A stretch of 16,117 nt of DNA, taken from assembly GCA_035627835.1 (NCBI GenBank), contig DASPKX010000150.1, positions 1 through 16,117 on the forward strand, in the 5' to 3' direction. A program made the translations under genes and the position numbers. This document shows positions 7,005 to 14,418 of the stretch, one piece after another; position 1 is the stretch's first letter, and each line of letters opens with the position of its first letter. Below the pieces are notes generated by a model, which saw only the letters and a list, made by a program, of their open reading frames with translations, made no database searches and was not told the DNA's origin. Source of the DNA: DASPKX01 sp035627835 (lineage in GTDB: Bacteria > Verrucomicrobiota > Verrucomicrobiia > Limisphaerales > SXQI01).

Positions 7005-7799
7005 TCAGTACCGCGCCGCCTGCTTGCCTTCACCAAGCTGGAGAGCCTTTGTGATCTCACGCGCTTTCCCAAGCATCATGCCCGCCTCGCTGCTGACTGC
7101 GATAAACTGAAACCCTTCTTTGAGCCGACGCTCAGCCATAGCCGTATCCGCAACATGGATGCCAGACGGCACGCCATGCTTCCGGGCGGTCTCGCGAATA
7201 TGATTTACCGCGGAAACGAACTTCTCATCCGCGCTGTCAAACTCCGGCTTCAATCCTAACGAATTGCTCAAATCATTCGGTCCGATAAAAACGCCGTCGA
7301 TGCCCGGCACACTGAGAATTTCCTCCGCCCGCTCCACGCCATCGGCGTGCTCAATCATGACAATCAAGAGAAGCTCCTCGTTGCCGCGCGCGTAATAGGT
7401 CGCTGCGTCTGTGCCGAAATTAATCGCATGCAGCTGCCCGCCGATGGAGCGGTCACCCTGCGGATGATAGCGAGTCGCCCGCACTGCCAATTCAGCTTCG
7501 GCTCGACTATTGACCATAGGGACAACGACACCCCACGCGCCGCTGTCCAGCGCGCGCTTGATGTTTTCCCCAGTGTTCCAAGGGATGCGCGCGAGAGGAG
7601 CAGATCCGCCTGCGGCAATCGCGCTAAAGCAGAGCGCGGCAGTTTCGTAGCTGGCTGGCGTGTGCTCCAGGTCCACCGTCAGCCAATCAAACCCAGCGTT
7701 GGCCATCATCCGCGCGGCGAATGGGCTGGCGAGACTGAGCCATGTCCCCATGCTTGCTTCCCCCCGCTTCAATTTCGCTCGGACATGGTTCGATTTCAT
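7005..7799 (-). CDS. HpcH/HpaI-family class II (metal-dependent) pyruvate aldolase
   Basis: Members reversibly cleave 2-keto-3-deoxy acids to pyruvate plus an aldehyde; examples are HpaI, GarL and YfaU/RhmA. The 264-residue protein aligns almost without offset to HpaI catalytic positions: His46 in VDLEH, Arg71 in LARIPWN, and metal ligands Glu150 in IVMIEHADG and Asp176 in FIGPNDLS. The GDRSIGG loop (115-121) corresponds to the substrate-binding R-G loop. It is cytoplasmic, with no signal peptide. The start ATG lies 7 nt after the stop of the upstream dehydrogenase gene, so translation is probably coupled. The substrate cannot be read from sequence; a 2-dehydro-3-deoxy sugar acid is plausible for a polysaccharide-degrading bacterium. 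Confidence 0.88.
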   Translation of the reverse strand: MKSNHVRAKLKRGEASMGTWLSLASPFAARMMANAGFDWLTVDLEHTPASYETAALCFSAIAAGGSAPLARIPWNTGENIKRALDSGAWGVVVPMVNSRAEAELAVRATRYHPQGDRSIGGQLHAINFGTDAATYYARGNEELLLIVMIEHADGVERAEEILSVPGIDGVFIGPNDLSNSLGLKPEFDSADEKFVSAVNHIRETARKHGVPSGIHVADTAMAERRLKEGFQFIAVSSEAGMMLGKAREITKALQLGEGKQAARY

Positions 7800-7806
7800 A
7801 TTTGTA

Positions 7807-8802
7807 TCACTTGATTAGCGCGCGAAGTTTCGGCGAGTTGAACACCTCCGGATTCACTACCCACCGAGGTTTCCTGCCGTGCAGCAATTCGACAATAGCC
7901 TCCGCTGCGGCTGTGCTGACCTTCTCCGCGGTCTCACGTGCGAACGGGCAGTTGTGCGGGGACATGAGTAGATTTGGCGCGGTGCGAAGCGGGCTCTCTT
8001 TTGGCAACGGCTCTGAATCGAACACATCAAGGGCCGCTCCTGCGATCCAGCCTTCCTTTAGCGCGGCCAGTAACGCGCTCTCCTGGATCAGCGGGCCGCG
8101 CGCAGTGTTGATGATGTAAGCATCAGGGCGCACCTGGCGAAGTTCCTTCTCGCCGATGAGCCCGCGATTCTCTTCGGTAAGCGCCGCATGCAGGGAAATA
8201 AAATGACTCTGCCGAAGCAGCTCCTCAAGCGAGACGAAATTAATGGTAGGACACTGAATGCCTGGAGTTGGATCGTACCCTATAACACGCATATCAAACC
8301 CAGCGGCACGTTTGGCCACCGCCTGGCCAATTCGCCCGCAGCCGATAATCCCCAAGGTCTTTCCATGCACATCGTGTCCCCATTGAGAACCCCAGCCCCC
8401 TTGGTGCATCGCTAAATGCGCGCTGTGAATCTTCCGGCTGATGGCGAGCAGCAGGCCGAATGTGTAATCAGCGACTGTCTCGTTCAGCATCCCGGGCGTG
8501 AACGCCACAACGACCCCTTGTTCAGTGGCAGTGGGGATGTGAATGGAGTCATAGCCTACTCCCCAGCGCGAGATGATCTTGAGATTCTGCAGGGCAGGGG
8601 AGCGAAGCACGTCGGCAGTGAAAGCATCGGGGCTCGCCAGCACGGCGTCGTATCCTTCGAATCGACGCAGAACCTCGTCCGCTTTGTAGCCCCCAAACGC
8701 CTCCGGGAGCGTTACCTCGCAGCCAGCGTTGCGAAGGAGGGCAACAGCTTCCTTGCCGACATGCGTGAATGTGCGCGCCGAAATGAAAACCTTCCAGGCC
8801 AT
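7807..8802 (-). CDS. NAD-dependent D-2-hydroxyacid dehydrogenase
   Basis: Oxidises or reduces 2-hydroxy/2-keto acids with NAD(H). It belongs to the family of phosphoglycerate dehydrogenase, glyoxylate/hydroxypyruvate reductase and D-lactate dehydrogenase. Length 331 aa fits the short form without an ACT domain. The Rossmann motif is GCGRIG (154-159), and Asp177 after the following strand points to NAD rather than NADP. The catalytic triad is Arg235 (NTARGPLI), Glu264 (DVFDSEPL) and His283 (MSPHNC). SRWGVGYDSI (78-87) is the substrate loop. It is upstream of and probably co-transcribed with the aldolase, so it may act on that enzyme's keto-acid substrate or aldehyde-acid product. SerA is unlikely because the regulatory domain is missing. 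The start ATG is at 8802; no strong Shine-Dalgarno is visible. Confidence 0.88.
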   Translation of the reverse strand: MAWKVFISARTFTHVGKEAVALLRNAGCEVTLPEAFGGYKADEVLRRFEGYDAVLASPDAFTADVLRSPALQNLKIISRWGVGYDSIHIPTATEQGVVVAFTPGMLNETVADYTFGLLLAISRKIHSAHLAMHQGGWGSQWGHDVHGKTLGIIGCGRIGQAVAKRAAGFDMRVIGYDPTPGIQCPTINFVSLEELLRQSHFISLHAALTEENRGLIGEKELRQVRPDAYIINTARGPLIQESALLAALKEGWIAGAALDVFDSEPLPKESPLRTAPNLLMSPHNCPFARETAEKVSTAAAEAIVELLHGRKPRWVVNPEVFNSPKLRALIK

Positions 8803-8844
8803 GGCGGGCGCAGTCTAAGCCGCGCACGTTGGAAGGAAACGAAA

Positions 8845-8967
8845 TTATCGCACTGGGCGCCAGCCTTTGCCCGGAATGAATTCCTGGGCTCCTTTGTTGC
8901 TTTTGCAACCAACGCTCCCCGCCAACACAGCGCCCACCAGCAGCGCCACCAATGCGACTCTCTTCAT
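8845..8967 (-). CDS. Very short predicted lipoprotein (40 aa)
   Basis: The minus strand encodes MKRVALVALLVGAVLAGSVGC followed by K-S-N-K-G-A-Q-E-F-I-P-G-K-G-W-R-P-V-R and TAA. There is a Lys-Arg start, a hydrophobic stretch (4-18) and a Cys at 21 preceded by S-V-G, which is an acceptable though imperfect lipobox. The mature part is only about 20 residues, basic, with a FIPGKGW motif. This gene-like layout, the clean stop and the 42-bp distance to the following dehydrogenase gene support a real gene. Tiny lipoproteins of this style occur in Verrucomicrobiota; entericidin-like function would be a guess. The plus-strand ATG at 8952 overlaps it but is not the start of the next gene. No Shine-Dalgarno is obvious. 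Confidence 0.6.
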   Translation of the reverse strand: MKRVALVALLVGAVLAGSVGCKSNKGAQEFIPGKGWRPVR

Positions 8968-9026
8968 GGCGCCAATTTAATCTGGATTGTCACTCCGGCA
9001 AGCGTGTAGCAGATTGGGGAAGGGGT

Positions 9027-9584
9027 ATGGCAGGTTTCAAATCTTTAAAAGGGCAGTTGCTGCTCGACGGCGGCCAACTCCGGGGCTCTTTTTTTCATCG
9101 CTCTGTTGTCTTGATTTGCCAGCACGACGAGAACGGCGCTTTCGGCCTTGTTCTCACGCAACCCACCGACAACAAACTCGCGGACGCGCTTAGCCCGGAT
9201 CTGCCTGAGTCGCTGAAAGAGCATTGCCTCTTTCTCGGCGGCCCCGTGCAACCCACCGCCCTAAGCTTTCTGCACACCGATGCGTTTCTGCCGAATGCCA
9301 GTGTGATGCCCCGCGTCAACCTTGGCCATGACCTCGAAGCGTTGGTTGAGCTTGGATCTTCATTTTCCCCGAGCCAGCAGATCAAAGTGTTTGCTGGTTA
9401 TGCCGGGTGGACGGCAGGGCAGTTGGAAGGCGAGTTGGAGCGCAAGTCCTGGGTCGTGCATCCTGCGGATATCGACCTCGTATTCAACTCAAGTCCAACA
9501 ACGTTGTGGCAGGAGATCCTCCGCAACAAAACCTGGGAGCATCGATTGCTCGCCGACGCGCCCGAAGACCTGGCCTGGAATTAG
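9027..9584 (+). CDS. YqgE/AlgH family (DUF179) protein
   Basis: A 185-residue cytoplasmic protein of the YqgE/AlgH family. Early LKGQLLLDGGQLRGSFFHRSVVLIC is followed by HDENGAFGLVLTQPT (39-53), FLGGPVQ (about 75-81), FAGYAGWTAGQLEGEL (about 130-145) and a late WQEIL (about 167-171). These are the family's conserved blocks. The biochemical role is unknown; AlgH was linked genetically to alginate control in Pseudomonas. The start at ATG 9027 is preferred to an in-frame ATG at 8952. It gives the usual N terminus, has a GGGGAAGGGG element just upstream and avoids overlap with the divergent lipoprotein gene. The 59-bp gap to that gene must hold both promoters. Confidence 0.9.
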   Translation: MAGFKSLKGQLLLDGGQLRGSFFHRSVVLICQHDENGAFGLVLTQPTDNKLADALSPDLPESLKEHCLFLGGPVQPTALSFLHTDAFLPNASVMPRVNLGHDLEALVELGSSFSPSQQIKVFAGYAGWTAGQLEGELERKSWVVHPADIDLVFNSSPTTLWQEILRNKTWEHRLLADAPEDLAWN

Positions 9585-9650
9585 CCCCGCATTAGAGCGA
9601 GCTAACTGGTCTTCGCTTGCCTCAGTCGCGCATGGGAGCAACGATGCCGC

Positions 9651-11078
9651 ATGACCCGCATCTTAGCGCTGTTGACTCTGGTTTTTCTGCTATGCCCCAG
9701 CGTTGTTTACGCGCAACAGCCAAGCGCCTCCTCGCCAACAGCTGCTGAAGATCATCGTCAAATGATGGAGCAATTGGGCATCAAGAAGCTCCGTCCTGGT
9801 CCGAGTGGGCGCCCCGGCGCCACTAATGAAGCTAACTACGATCCCGCTAAAGCAAACCCGTTTCCCAATCTCCCCGAGCTGCTTCTATTGAAAAACGGGA
9901 AGCGGGTTGAATCATCGGACGTGTGGTGGAAACAACGCCGCCCCGAAATTGTGGAAGATTTCGAGCGCGAAGTTTTCGGACGTGTCCCCACCAACACACC
10001 CAAGGTGACTTGGACTGTGCTGTCGAATATCAGCAACGGATTGGTTGGTGAAATTCCCGCGAACGGCAAACTATTGACTGGCCGCGCTGATAACTCGGCC
10101 CATCCAGACTTTACTGTGGAAATCAAGATGACGTTGGTAACCCCTGCTTCAGCGAAGGGCCCGGTGCCGACCCTGATCATGTTTGGCGGATTTGGAGGGA
10201 ACGGGATGCCGCGGCCCAATGGCACCCCTGAACCCACCAATCGTTTCTCAAACTTTGGAGGCCCCTTCCGCGACCCTCCATCGACGGAGCAGTTGCTCAA
10301 GGCGGGTTGGGGCTACGCTGTCTTAAATCCCGGTAGCATTCAGCCGGACAACGGGGCCGGCCTCACTCAAGGAATCATTGGCCTCGTCAACAAAGGGCAG
10401 TTCCGCAAACGGGACGATTGGGGCGCCCTTCGGGCGTGGGCGTGGGGCGCTTCTCGTGCCCTCGATTATCTCGAAACAGACCCATCGGTGAATCCAAAGA
10501 AGGTTGGCATTGAAGGCGTGTCGCGCTTCGGCAAGGCAGCCTTGGTCACGATGGCCTTCGACACGCGATTTGCTGTCGCTCTGGTTGGCTCGTCAGGAAT
10601 GGGCGGCGCGAAATTGCACCGCCGCAACTTTGGCGAAGCCGTTGAAAACCTGACCTCGTCTGCGGAATACCATTGGATGGCAGGCAACTACTTAAAGTAC
10701 GGCGCAGCGGAATCTGCTTTCGGGAGCAAGAACGCCGGCGACCTTCCTGTGGATTCGCATCAACTCATCGCCTTGTGTGCTCCGCGTGCGACATTCATCA
10801 GCTACGGTATTCCGGAAAAAGGAGATGCCAATTGGCTCGACCAACACGGCAGTTACATGGCCGCTGTGGCAGCTGGTCCGGCCTTTCGTTTGCTGGGCGT
10901 CAAAGATCTGGGCGACACAAACGATTACCGCGTCGCGAAAATGCCTGCTGTGAACACCGGTCTTTTAGACGGCCACCTTGCCTGGCGCCAACATGACAGC
11001 GGCCACGAAGATCGCTCCAACATGAAGCACTTCCTCGAATGGGCTAACCGTCTGCTCAAGCACAAGCCCTCACCTTGA
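9651..11078 (+). CDS. CE15-family glucuronoyl esterase, secreted
   Basis: CE15 enzymes cleave ester bonds between lignin alcohols and 4-O-methyl-glucuronic acid on xylan. Residues 1-21 are a signal peptide (cleavage near VYA-QQ), then a linker, then an alpha/beta-hydrolase domain from about residue 65. The nucleophile Ser291 lies in GVSRFGKAAL, with Arg292 as the conserved oxyanion-region residue. SSGMGGAKLHRRNFGEAVENL holds the acidic member Glu329 in the bacterial position. EYHWMAGNYLKY (339-350) and LPVDSHQLIALCAPR (365-379) are typical CE15 blocks. The catalytic His is His448 or His452 in RQHDSGHEDR; I cannot decide which. Length 475 aa is usual. It stands alone 66 bp after the YqgE gene. 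An acetyl xylan esterase annotation is common for homologues but fits less well. Confidence 0.85.
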   Translation: MTRILALLTLVFLLCPSVVYAQQPSASSPTAAEDHRQMMEQLGIKKLRPGPSGRPGATNEANYDPAKANPFPNLPELLLLKNGKRVESSDVWWKQRRPEIVEDFEREVFGRVPTNTPKVTWTVLSNISNGLVGEIPANGKLLTGRADNSAHPDFTVEIKMTLVTPASAKGPVPTLIMFGGFGGNGMPRPNGTPEPTNRFSNFGGPFRDPPSTEQLLKAGWGYAVLNPGSIQPDNGAGLTQGIIGLVNKGQFRKRDDWGALRAWAWGASRALDYLETDPSVNPKKVGIEGVSRFGKAALVTMAFDTRFAVALVGSSGMGGAKLHRRNFGEAVENLTSSAEYHWMAGNYLKYGAAESAFGSKNAGDLPVDSHQLIALCAPRATFISYGIPEKGDANWLDQHGSYMAAVAAGPAFRLLGVKDLGDTNDYRVAKMPAVNTGLLDGHLAWRQHDSGHEDRSNMKHFLEWANRLLKHKPSP

Positions 11079-11080
11079 AA

Positions 11081-11100
11081 AGGCGTCCGGATAAACGCTT
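11081..11100. terminator. Weak hairpin between convergent genes
   Basis: AGGCGT and ACGCTT pair over 6 bp (one G-U) around an 8-base loop in the 33-bp gap between the esterase and LamG genes. No T-run follows directly on either strand, so intrinsic termination is uncertain. Confidence 0.25.
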
Positions 11101-11111
11101 GGATGGCTCGT

Positions 11112-13895
11112 TTACTGAGTCACCTTCCTTAAACGAAAGAATCGCGCGCTACCATCAGGGGTCATCATTTCTGGGCTGCTAAAGCTTCCTGCCGGGCTAT
11201 GTTCAGACCAAATTCCTGTGCGAAGGTCCTGCGTCGTTTCAACAACATACCCGTCGGTTCCTGCCCACCAGTTCAGGAACAAGCCTGAGCTTTGTTGACC
11301 AATGCGCATTGTAGGCTCCTCAATTCGGGAAGGGAGGTCGAACGCCATCAATCCATTATACGTGTTGAGCGCGAACAGACTTGCCTTACCGAACGCGACG
11401 CCTCCTGAGTGCCGGACATTCGGCATGTTGAGGGGGAATGGGGCAGAAGCTAGGAGGCGCGCGTTGGCCTCAAGCTCATTGAGCGCATATATCTCGAGTT
11501 CGTCCGAGCCGGTCCGCATGTGAATTCCTGCAATCAGCGGGCCATTCGGATGAACTGCAAAGTTAACGAGCTTTTCAGAAACAGAGCGATAGGTTCGCAC
11601 GACGCGAGCTGACTTGCTCGTTAGATTGAACTCGTACTTTACCAAGGGTCCATCGGTTCCTTTTGCGTAAAAGCTGGACCCTCGTCCAAAGGCGACACCA
11701 CCCATAAAACCCCCAGGAGAAGCATCGGTCTGAATCACAGTGGGAATAAAACCGCCAACGGCATGCCGGGTGAAAAGTATAAGAGACGGATCGGAACCCG
11801 CGATCAGTATTTGCAGCTCCAGGCCGGTCCCGCGAGCGACCATGTGTTCGCCATGTTGCCGAACATTTCCTGGAGGCCGATCGCTCGAGTAAAGCCGCTC
11901 GCCGGAGGCTGTAGCGTCTTGCCAGCGGTACAGGTGAAATGGGCCAGTCCCCGTCGGGAGCCCGTAATTTACAGCATAGATGGTTCCGTCTTCTGTTGCC
12001 GCTACTTTCCCGATTGGGAGCGCATATGATCCCACAACAGCATTCGTTTTTAACTGAGTGGTGCGCGCGCCTGTGGCACCGTCGGCCACTGTCATCCGGC
12101 TGTGCAAAACATCGTTCGCTTCACCAAATACGAGTTGATTACCACTCTTAACGTGAGCAACTCCACGCTGCTGATCGAGGCTCCTCAATTCATCGTGCGT
12201 ATGAAGGTAGGTTTGCTGACCCGGCAGCAAGGACCACTTCGGCCGCAAGAAGGCGGGCTCCTCGCGTGCCATTACTTTGGCAGCTCGGGTGGTCACAATG
12301 CCGAATTCGTTCGAGGCGGTTAAAGCATAGAACCCGTTGTGGTGCGGCAGCATAGAAGCCACATGGAGATCCGTTCCGGTGGCTCCCGGAACCGGCTCCC
12401 AAGCTGTCACTCCGTCCCTTAATCTGCTCCATTGAAAAGAGGTTGGATGATTAGTCTGGACCTCCACGTGAAGTAACAAGGGTTCACCGATGTCCGTGCT
12501 TGTGTCCTCAGGTTCACGGTAAACCCGTGGCACTCTAGGGTCCGCGTGAAAATCTAACCCGTTGGTGGTGAGGGCATAAGAGCTGTAACGGAGGCGATCT
12601 ATTGAACCCAACAACCCGTGACCTCCAGTGAAATAGGCCCCGATCGCAAAATTTGTGCGGGAAGGGTTTACTCCCCACGACCGCAGAGCGTCAGATGTCT
12701 CGATCAGACTTCCGTCTATGTAGAATCGTGCGCGCGCCTGCGCCTCATTCACAATGGCAACGTGGTGCCATTGATCGTCATTGGGAACTCGGGCTCCCCG
12801 GCTGCCGTAAATAACAAGGTTCTCATCAAAGCTGAACTGCAGGTAAGAAAGGCCTAAATGGTGGAAGATATAAGTCGAATCAGCGGGAGCCGTGTGTGGC
12901 AGCTTTATCCACGTTTGGATTGTGAAGTTTCCGTCGTGTCCTGAGACCGGAATTAGTTTCGAACTGTCTGGCACGTAGGCATGTGAGCTCCCATCATACC
13001 TCAGCGAAAAGTCTCCCGAGAGCCCCGAGGGCGAGTCCGCGCTCCAAGTGGGTCCCGTTAATACGGGCAGCGCGTTGACTGAGCTTTGCAACAGTGGGGC
13101 GTCCGAAGGGTGACTAGCGGCAGGCAGGGCTGCCCCATCAAACTGGTAATTTGCGACCGTGTCGATCAGCCCCGGTTTTGGGTCGGCGGCGACGAAATCG
13201 AGTTCCTCCGCCGCAAGCACTCTCCTGTGTATGCGAACGCGGTCAACAGCGAGTTGGCCGTAACCAACGCGAAGAATCCTGTCTCGAAAGTAAGGGATTG
13301 TGTTCGTGTACAGTGCATGATTAGGGAGTCCATTGAGGTAAAACGTGACCCCAACTCCTGGGGTCCAAGCTGCTGCAACATGGCTCCACTGCCCAGCTGG
13401 AATTCGACGATTAAAGTTTGTTGCCTTTTGATAGGCCCCTGTGCCCCAGGCAAGCTGCCCGTCAACGATCTGCAGGGTGTAACCCCCGACGCCATAACTA
13501 AGCACCGTGCCGTTGGGCCGTTGTGAGATGCTTGGTGGCTTAACCCATGCTTCAACAGTCATCGACCCAGCTTCCACCCGGAGTGCGTCAGATGTGTCCT
13601 CAGCCATTAGATATCCGGCACTGCGCGTCCTGATTGCAAAATCGTCCGAACTCCCGCTCGGTCCTGCTTCGTTCACGACAGGCTGATCTGACTCCGGGTC
13701 GTGCGGCAGCCCGAGCCGGCCCTCTGCTGTTTTCGTTGCATCGAAAAAGCGTGGCCCGCTCCCTTCGTCAAATAGGAAAGCTGCATGGTCCGCACTAAAA
13801 GCGAGGGGAAGGACATTGCTGATTAAGGCTGCAAGTGCCAGCAACCCAAATGCTTTCGTGCCAAACCTGAGTTGCTTCAGAGACATAGATTTCAT
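11112..13895 (-). CDS. Secreted LamG/Ig/propeller-like surface protein
   Basis: A 927-residue exported protein. Residues 1-35 are a signal peptide. A first concanavalin A-like (LamG) domain spans about 85-240 (MTVEAWVKPP, GQWSHVAAAW, FYLNGLP, VDRVRIHRRVL). A second spans about 300-450 (FTIQTWIKLP, QWHHVAIV, FYIDGSLI, GSIDRLRYSSYAL). A divergent Ig-like domain follows (about 457-545; FQW, NGFYALTASNEFG). Residues 550-850 form repeated beta strands such as GGVAFGRGSSFYAKGTDG and SGGVAFGKASLFALNTYNG, which suggest a beta-propeller. The end (about 850-927) has YVVETTQDL, GIWSE and ARFFRLRK, the same C-terminal beta module seen at 2995-3210. No enzyme motif or PEP-CTERM tail is present. It probably binds glycans or serves as surface protein; no specific ligand can be named. 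The start is ATG 13895; the ATG three codons later is equally possible. Confidence 0.82.
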   Translation of the reverse strand: MKSMSLKQLRFGTKAFGLLALAALISNVLPLAFSADHAAFLFDEGSGPRFFDATKTAEGRLGLPHDPESDQPVVNEAGPSGSSDDFAIRTRSAGYLMAEDTSDALRVEAGSMTVEAWVKPPSISQRPNGTVLSYGVGGYTLQIVDGQLAWGTGAYQKATNFNRRIPAGQWSHVAAAWTPGVGVTFYLNGLPNHALYTNTIPYFRDRILRVGYGQLAVDRVRIHRRVLAAEELDFVAADPKPGLIDTVANYQFDGAALPAASHPSDAPLLQSSVNALPVLTGPTWSADSPSGLSGDFSLRYDGSSHAYVPDSSKLIPVSGHDGNFTIQTWIKLPHTAPADSTYIFHHLGLSYLQFSFDENLVIYGSRGARVPNDDQWHHVAIVNEAQARARFYIDGSLIETSDALRSWGVNPSRTNFAIGAYFTGGHGLLGSIDRLRYSSYALTTNGLDFHADPRVPRVYREPEDTSTDIGEPLLLHVEVQTNHPTSFQWSRLRDGVTAWEPVPGATGTDLHVASMLPHHNGFYALTASNEFGIVTTRAAKVMAREEPAFLRPKWSLLPGQQTYLHTHDELRSLDQQRGVAHVKSGNQLVFGEANDVLHSRMTVADGATGARTTQLKTNAVVGSYALPIGKVAATEDGTIYAVNYGLPTGTGPFHLYRWQDATASGERLYSSDRPPGNVRQHGEHMVARGTGLELQILIAGSDPSLILFTRHAVGGFIPTVIQTDASPGGFMGGVAFGRGSSFYAKGTDGPLVKYEFNLTSKSARVVRTYRSVSEKLVNFAVHPNGPLIAGIHMRTGSDELEIYALNELEANARLLASAPFPLNMPNVRHSGGVAFGKASLFALNTYNGLMAFDLPSRIEEPTMRIGQQSSGLFLNWWAGTDGYVVETTQDLRTGIWSEHSPAGSFSSPEMMTPDGSARFFRLRKVTQ

Positions 13896-14026
13896 TGGGA
13901 TTCAGATGAGGCGTTGGTAGAGCATAACATGGGCCATTAGCTGCTGCCTCTTTCCGCGCTGGGGTTCAGATATGTCTTTCCAAATTTAGAGAATGGCCTA
14001 CGCTTAACCCGCTCTTTGAAAGAATA
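13896..14026. other. Divergent intergenic region, no confident element
   Basis: The gap between the LamG-protein start and the riboswitch aptamer must contain promoters for both directions. I see AT-richer stretches such as ATTTAGAGAAT near 13983-13993 but no convincing paired -35/-10, operator or small gene. The minus-strand frame running through here and the riboswitch (13937-14188) has no support. Confidence 0.3.
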
Positions 14027-14170
14027 GAATCGCAGTTGAGTGTCAGGGAACCTCGTGAGAATCGAGGGCGGTTGCGCCACTGTAATGGGGTACGAACTTC
14101 CAAGGCCACTGGTCATCAGACCGGGAAGGCGGAAGTGAGGCTTGAACCCCGCTAGCCAGGATACCGATTC
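14027..14170 (+). ncRNA. Cobalamin (adenosylcobalamin-type) riboswitch
   Basis: The conserved core is present in order: AGGGAACC (14045-14052), GTGAGAATC, GCGCCACTGTAA (14074-14085), CCGGGAAGGC (14121-14130), and the B12 box AGCCAGGATACC (14154-14165). A P1 closing helix pairs GAATCG (14027-14032) with CGATTC (14165-14170) and can extend by AAT/ATT across one A-A mismatch. A small arm GGTC-ATCA-GACC lies at 14111-14122. In the RF00174 family, cobalamin binding usually shuts off downstream genes. Here the first downstream gene, 248 nt away, encodes a PEP-CTERM surface protein rather than BtuB or a Cob enzyme. No confident promoter was found upstream. Confidence 0.93.
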
Positions 14171-14418
14171 AATTGTGCTCGTCATCAACTCGCATCAACA
14201 CGCGACGCGGCTCTTGCTGCATCGCATGATGATAGCGGGTTAGCTTCTCCGACAAAGAGAAGGATGAGACCTGCCCTGCTGATTGTCTTCAGTGGGACCG
14301 CGTTGAACCTTCATTCGCCGCTTTGCTGGAGTCTGGAGGTTTTTTTATCCCCGGATTCCAGCCTGGTCTCCCGCCGAAAACAATCCGCTGCCGAAAGGCG
14401 GCTTTGCAGATCAGCAGT
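14171..14418 (+). promoter_or_regulatory. Riboswitch expression platform / leader
   Basis: This 248-nt leader lies between the aptamer and the start codon at 14419. It holds a 6-bp hairpin CTTCTC (14244-14249) with GAGAAG (14257-14262), then a second weak stem ending in a T-run at 14340-14346. No open frame with a plausible start is seen in it. The layout, aptamer then alternative stems then T-run, fits transcription attenuation, but the switching pairings were not computed. Confidence 0.5.
14308..14346 (+). terminator. Candidate riboswitch-controlled terminator
   Basis: CCTTCA (14308-14313) can pair with TGGAGG (14334-14339), with one U-G pair, directly followed by seven T residues (14340-14346). 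The stem is short and the 20-nt loop large, so the structure is modest. Its place between a cobalamin aptamer and the regulated gene makes an attenuator reasonable. Confidence 0.4.

Noticed and set aside
8952..9026. Upstream ATG start of the YqgE-family gene
   Set aside because: It lacks family similarity, overlaps the divergent lipoprotein gene and has no Shine-Dalgarno, whereas ATG 9027 has a purine-rich element.
13166..13555. Overlapping minus-strand frame of 129 codons inside the LamG gene
   Set aside because: It lies in another frame of a well-supported LamG domain and has no domain of its own.
14025..14030. TAGAAT as a -10 promoter box for the riboswitch transcript
   Set aside because: It overlaps the P1 helix, so transcription from it would start inside the aptamer.
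13937..14188. Minus-strand open frame of 83 codons across the riboswitch
   Set aside because: It runs antisense through the conserved aptamer; the protein has no signal, domain or sensible start context.
14323..14418. Upstream in-frame extension of the PEP-CTERM gene
   Set aside because: It would put 32 residues before an excellent signal peptide and run through the leader next to the T-run; ATG 14419 is the better start.
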